From Okapia johnstoni (lineage: Eukaryota > Chordata > Mammalia > Artiodactyla > Giraffidae), in NCBI GenBank assembly GCA_024291935.2, contig CM044313.1:81591001-81655000 (forward strand): a stretch of 64,000 nt of DNA, in the 5' to 3' direction. Within the stretch, counting starts at the first letter, position 1. Every line of letters begins with the position of its first letter. The translations under genes were made by a program, and so were the position numbers. Positions 63,630 through 64,000 of this stretch are shown piece by piece. The notes beneath the pieces were generated by a model that made no database searches, was not told the DNA's origin, and saw only the letters and a program-made list of their open reading frames with translations.

Positions 63630-64000
63630 TCTTTTTTAAATTTTTAATTGGAAGATAATTGCTTTGTAATATTGTGCTGGTTTCTACTATACAACAGAGT
63701 GAATCAGCTATAAGTATATACCCCCTCCCTCTTGAGCCTCCCTACCACCCGCCCCCATGCCAACCCTCTAGGTCATCACAGGGCACCAAACTGAGTTTCC
63801 CGTGCTTCCCACTAATGATCTATTTTATACATGGTGGTGTATATATGTCAATGCTATTCTCTCAGTTCATCCCACCCTCTCATTACCCTACTGTGTCTGC
63901 AAGTCTGCTGTCTACATCTGTGTCTCTATTCCTTCCCTGCAAATACTTTCATCAGCACCATTTCTCTAGATTATATATACATGGGTTAACATACGATATT
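63630..64000 (-). mobile_element. Artiodactyl L1 3' end, antisense, runs off the window
   Basis: T-rich tail at 63630, TTTGTAATATTGTGCTGGTTTC, then the pyrimidine-rich 3' UTR complement and GCACCATTTCTCTAGATTATATATA...ACATACGATATT at the edge. Older L1 subfamily; the 5' extent is beyond base 64000. Confidence 0.88.

Overview
This is nuclear DNA from a ruminant, almost certainly a pecoran bovid such as cattle, sheep, goat or buffalo. The diagnosis rests on three interspersed-repeat families seen together throughout the window: BovB (an RTE-clade LINE), the SINEs Bov-tA and Bov-A2 that borrow its 3' end, and artiodactyl L1 elements whose 3' ends carry the (AATAAA)n-type tail. I found no host protein-coding gene, no functional tRNA, rRNA or ncRNA gene and no CRISPR array. 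Every long open frame traces to a retroelement (BovB reverse transcriptase and endonuclease, L1 ORF1, ERV-L pol) or to its antisense strand. Family names come from recognising the sequence by eye, not from a database search.

Layout. 1-4092 is the 5' end of an antisense L1 (ORF1 remnant plus a tandemly repeated 5' UTR with a GC-rich promoter end). 4.2-7.5 kb holds two Bov-tA copies, a MER5-type DNA transposon relic and an old LTR. 7.6-18.5 kb carries five truncated BovB copies among L1M/HAL1 debris. 20.3-25 kb is nested old L1 and BovB with a perfect 172-bp tandem duplication. 25-36 kb is mostly old or unrecognised sequence with scattered MIR, L2 and Bov-tA. 36.7-39.7 kb is a nested pile-up in which one small CHR-2 SINE received or borders four separate retrotransposon insertions. 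43.1-46.2 kb is one near-full-length BovB whose 5' two thirds is inverted, as expected from twin priming. 46.5-52.4 kb is a mixture of SINEs, an old L1 and BovB 3' ends. 55.4-58 kb contains an ERV-L pol relic (integrase plus dUTPase) and a young L1 with a perfect 16-bp target duplication. 60.6-64 kb is an old L1 split by BovB, then L2 and another L1 end.

How the parts relate. BovB supplies the endonuclease and reverse transcriptase thought to mobilise Bov-tA and Bov-A2, while L1 is thought to have mobilised CHR-2 and itself. The window is therefore a record of successive LINE/SINE activity rather than an operon-like system. By my boundaries there are 14 BovB insertions covering roughly 13 kb (about a fifth of the window) and about 25 Bov-tA/Bov-A2 pieces. 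I see no evidence for a new enzymatic or defence system. The best leads are structural: the inverted BovB with a chimeric ORF, the four-times-hit CHR-2 locus, an ultra-short L1 insertion, perfect tandem duplications and a SINE with an unusually long target duplication.
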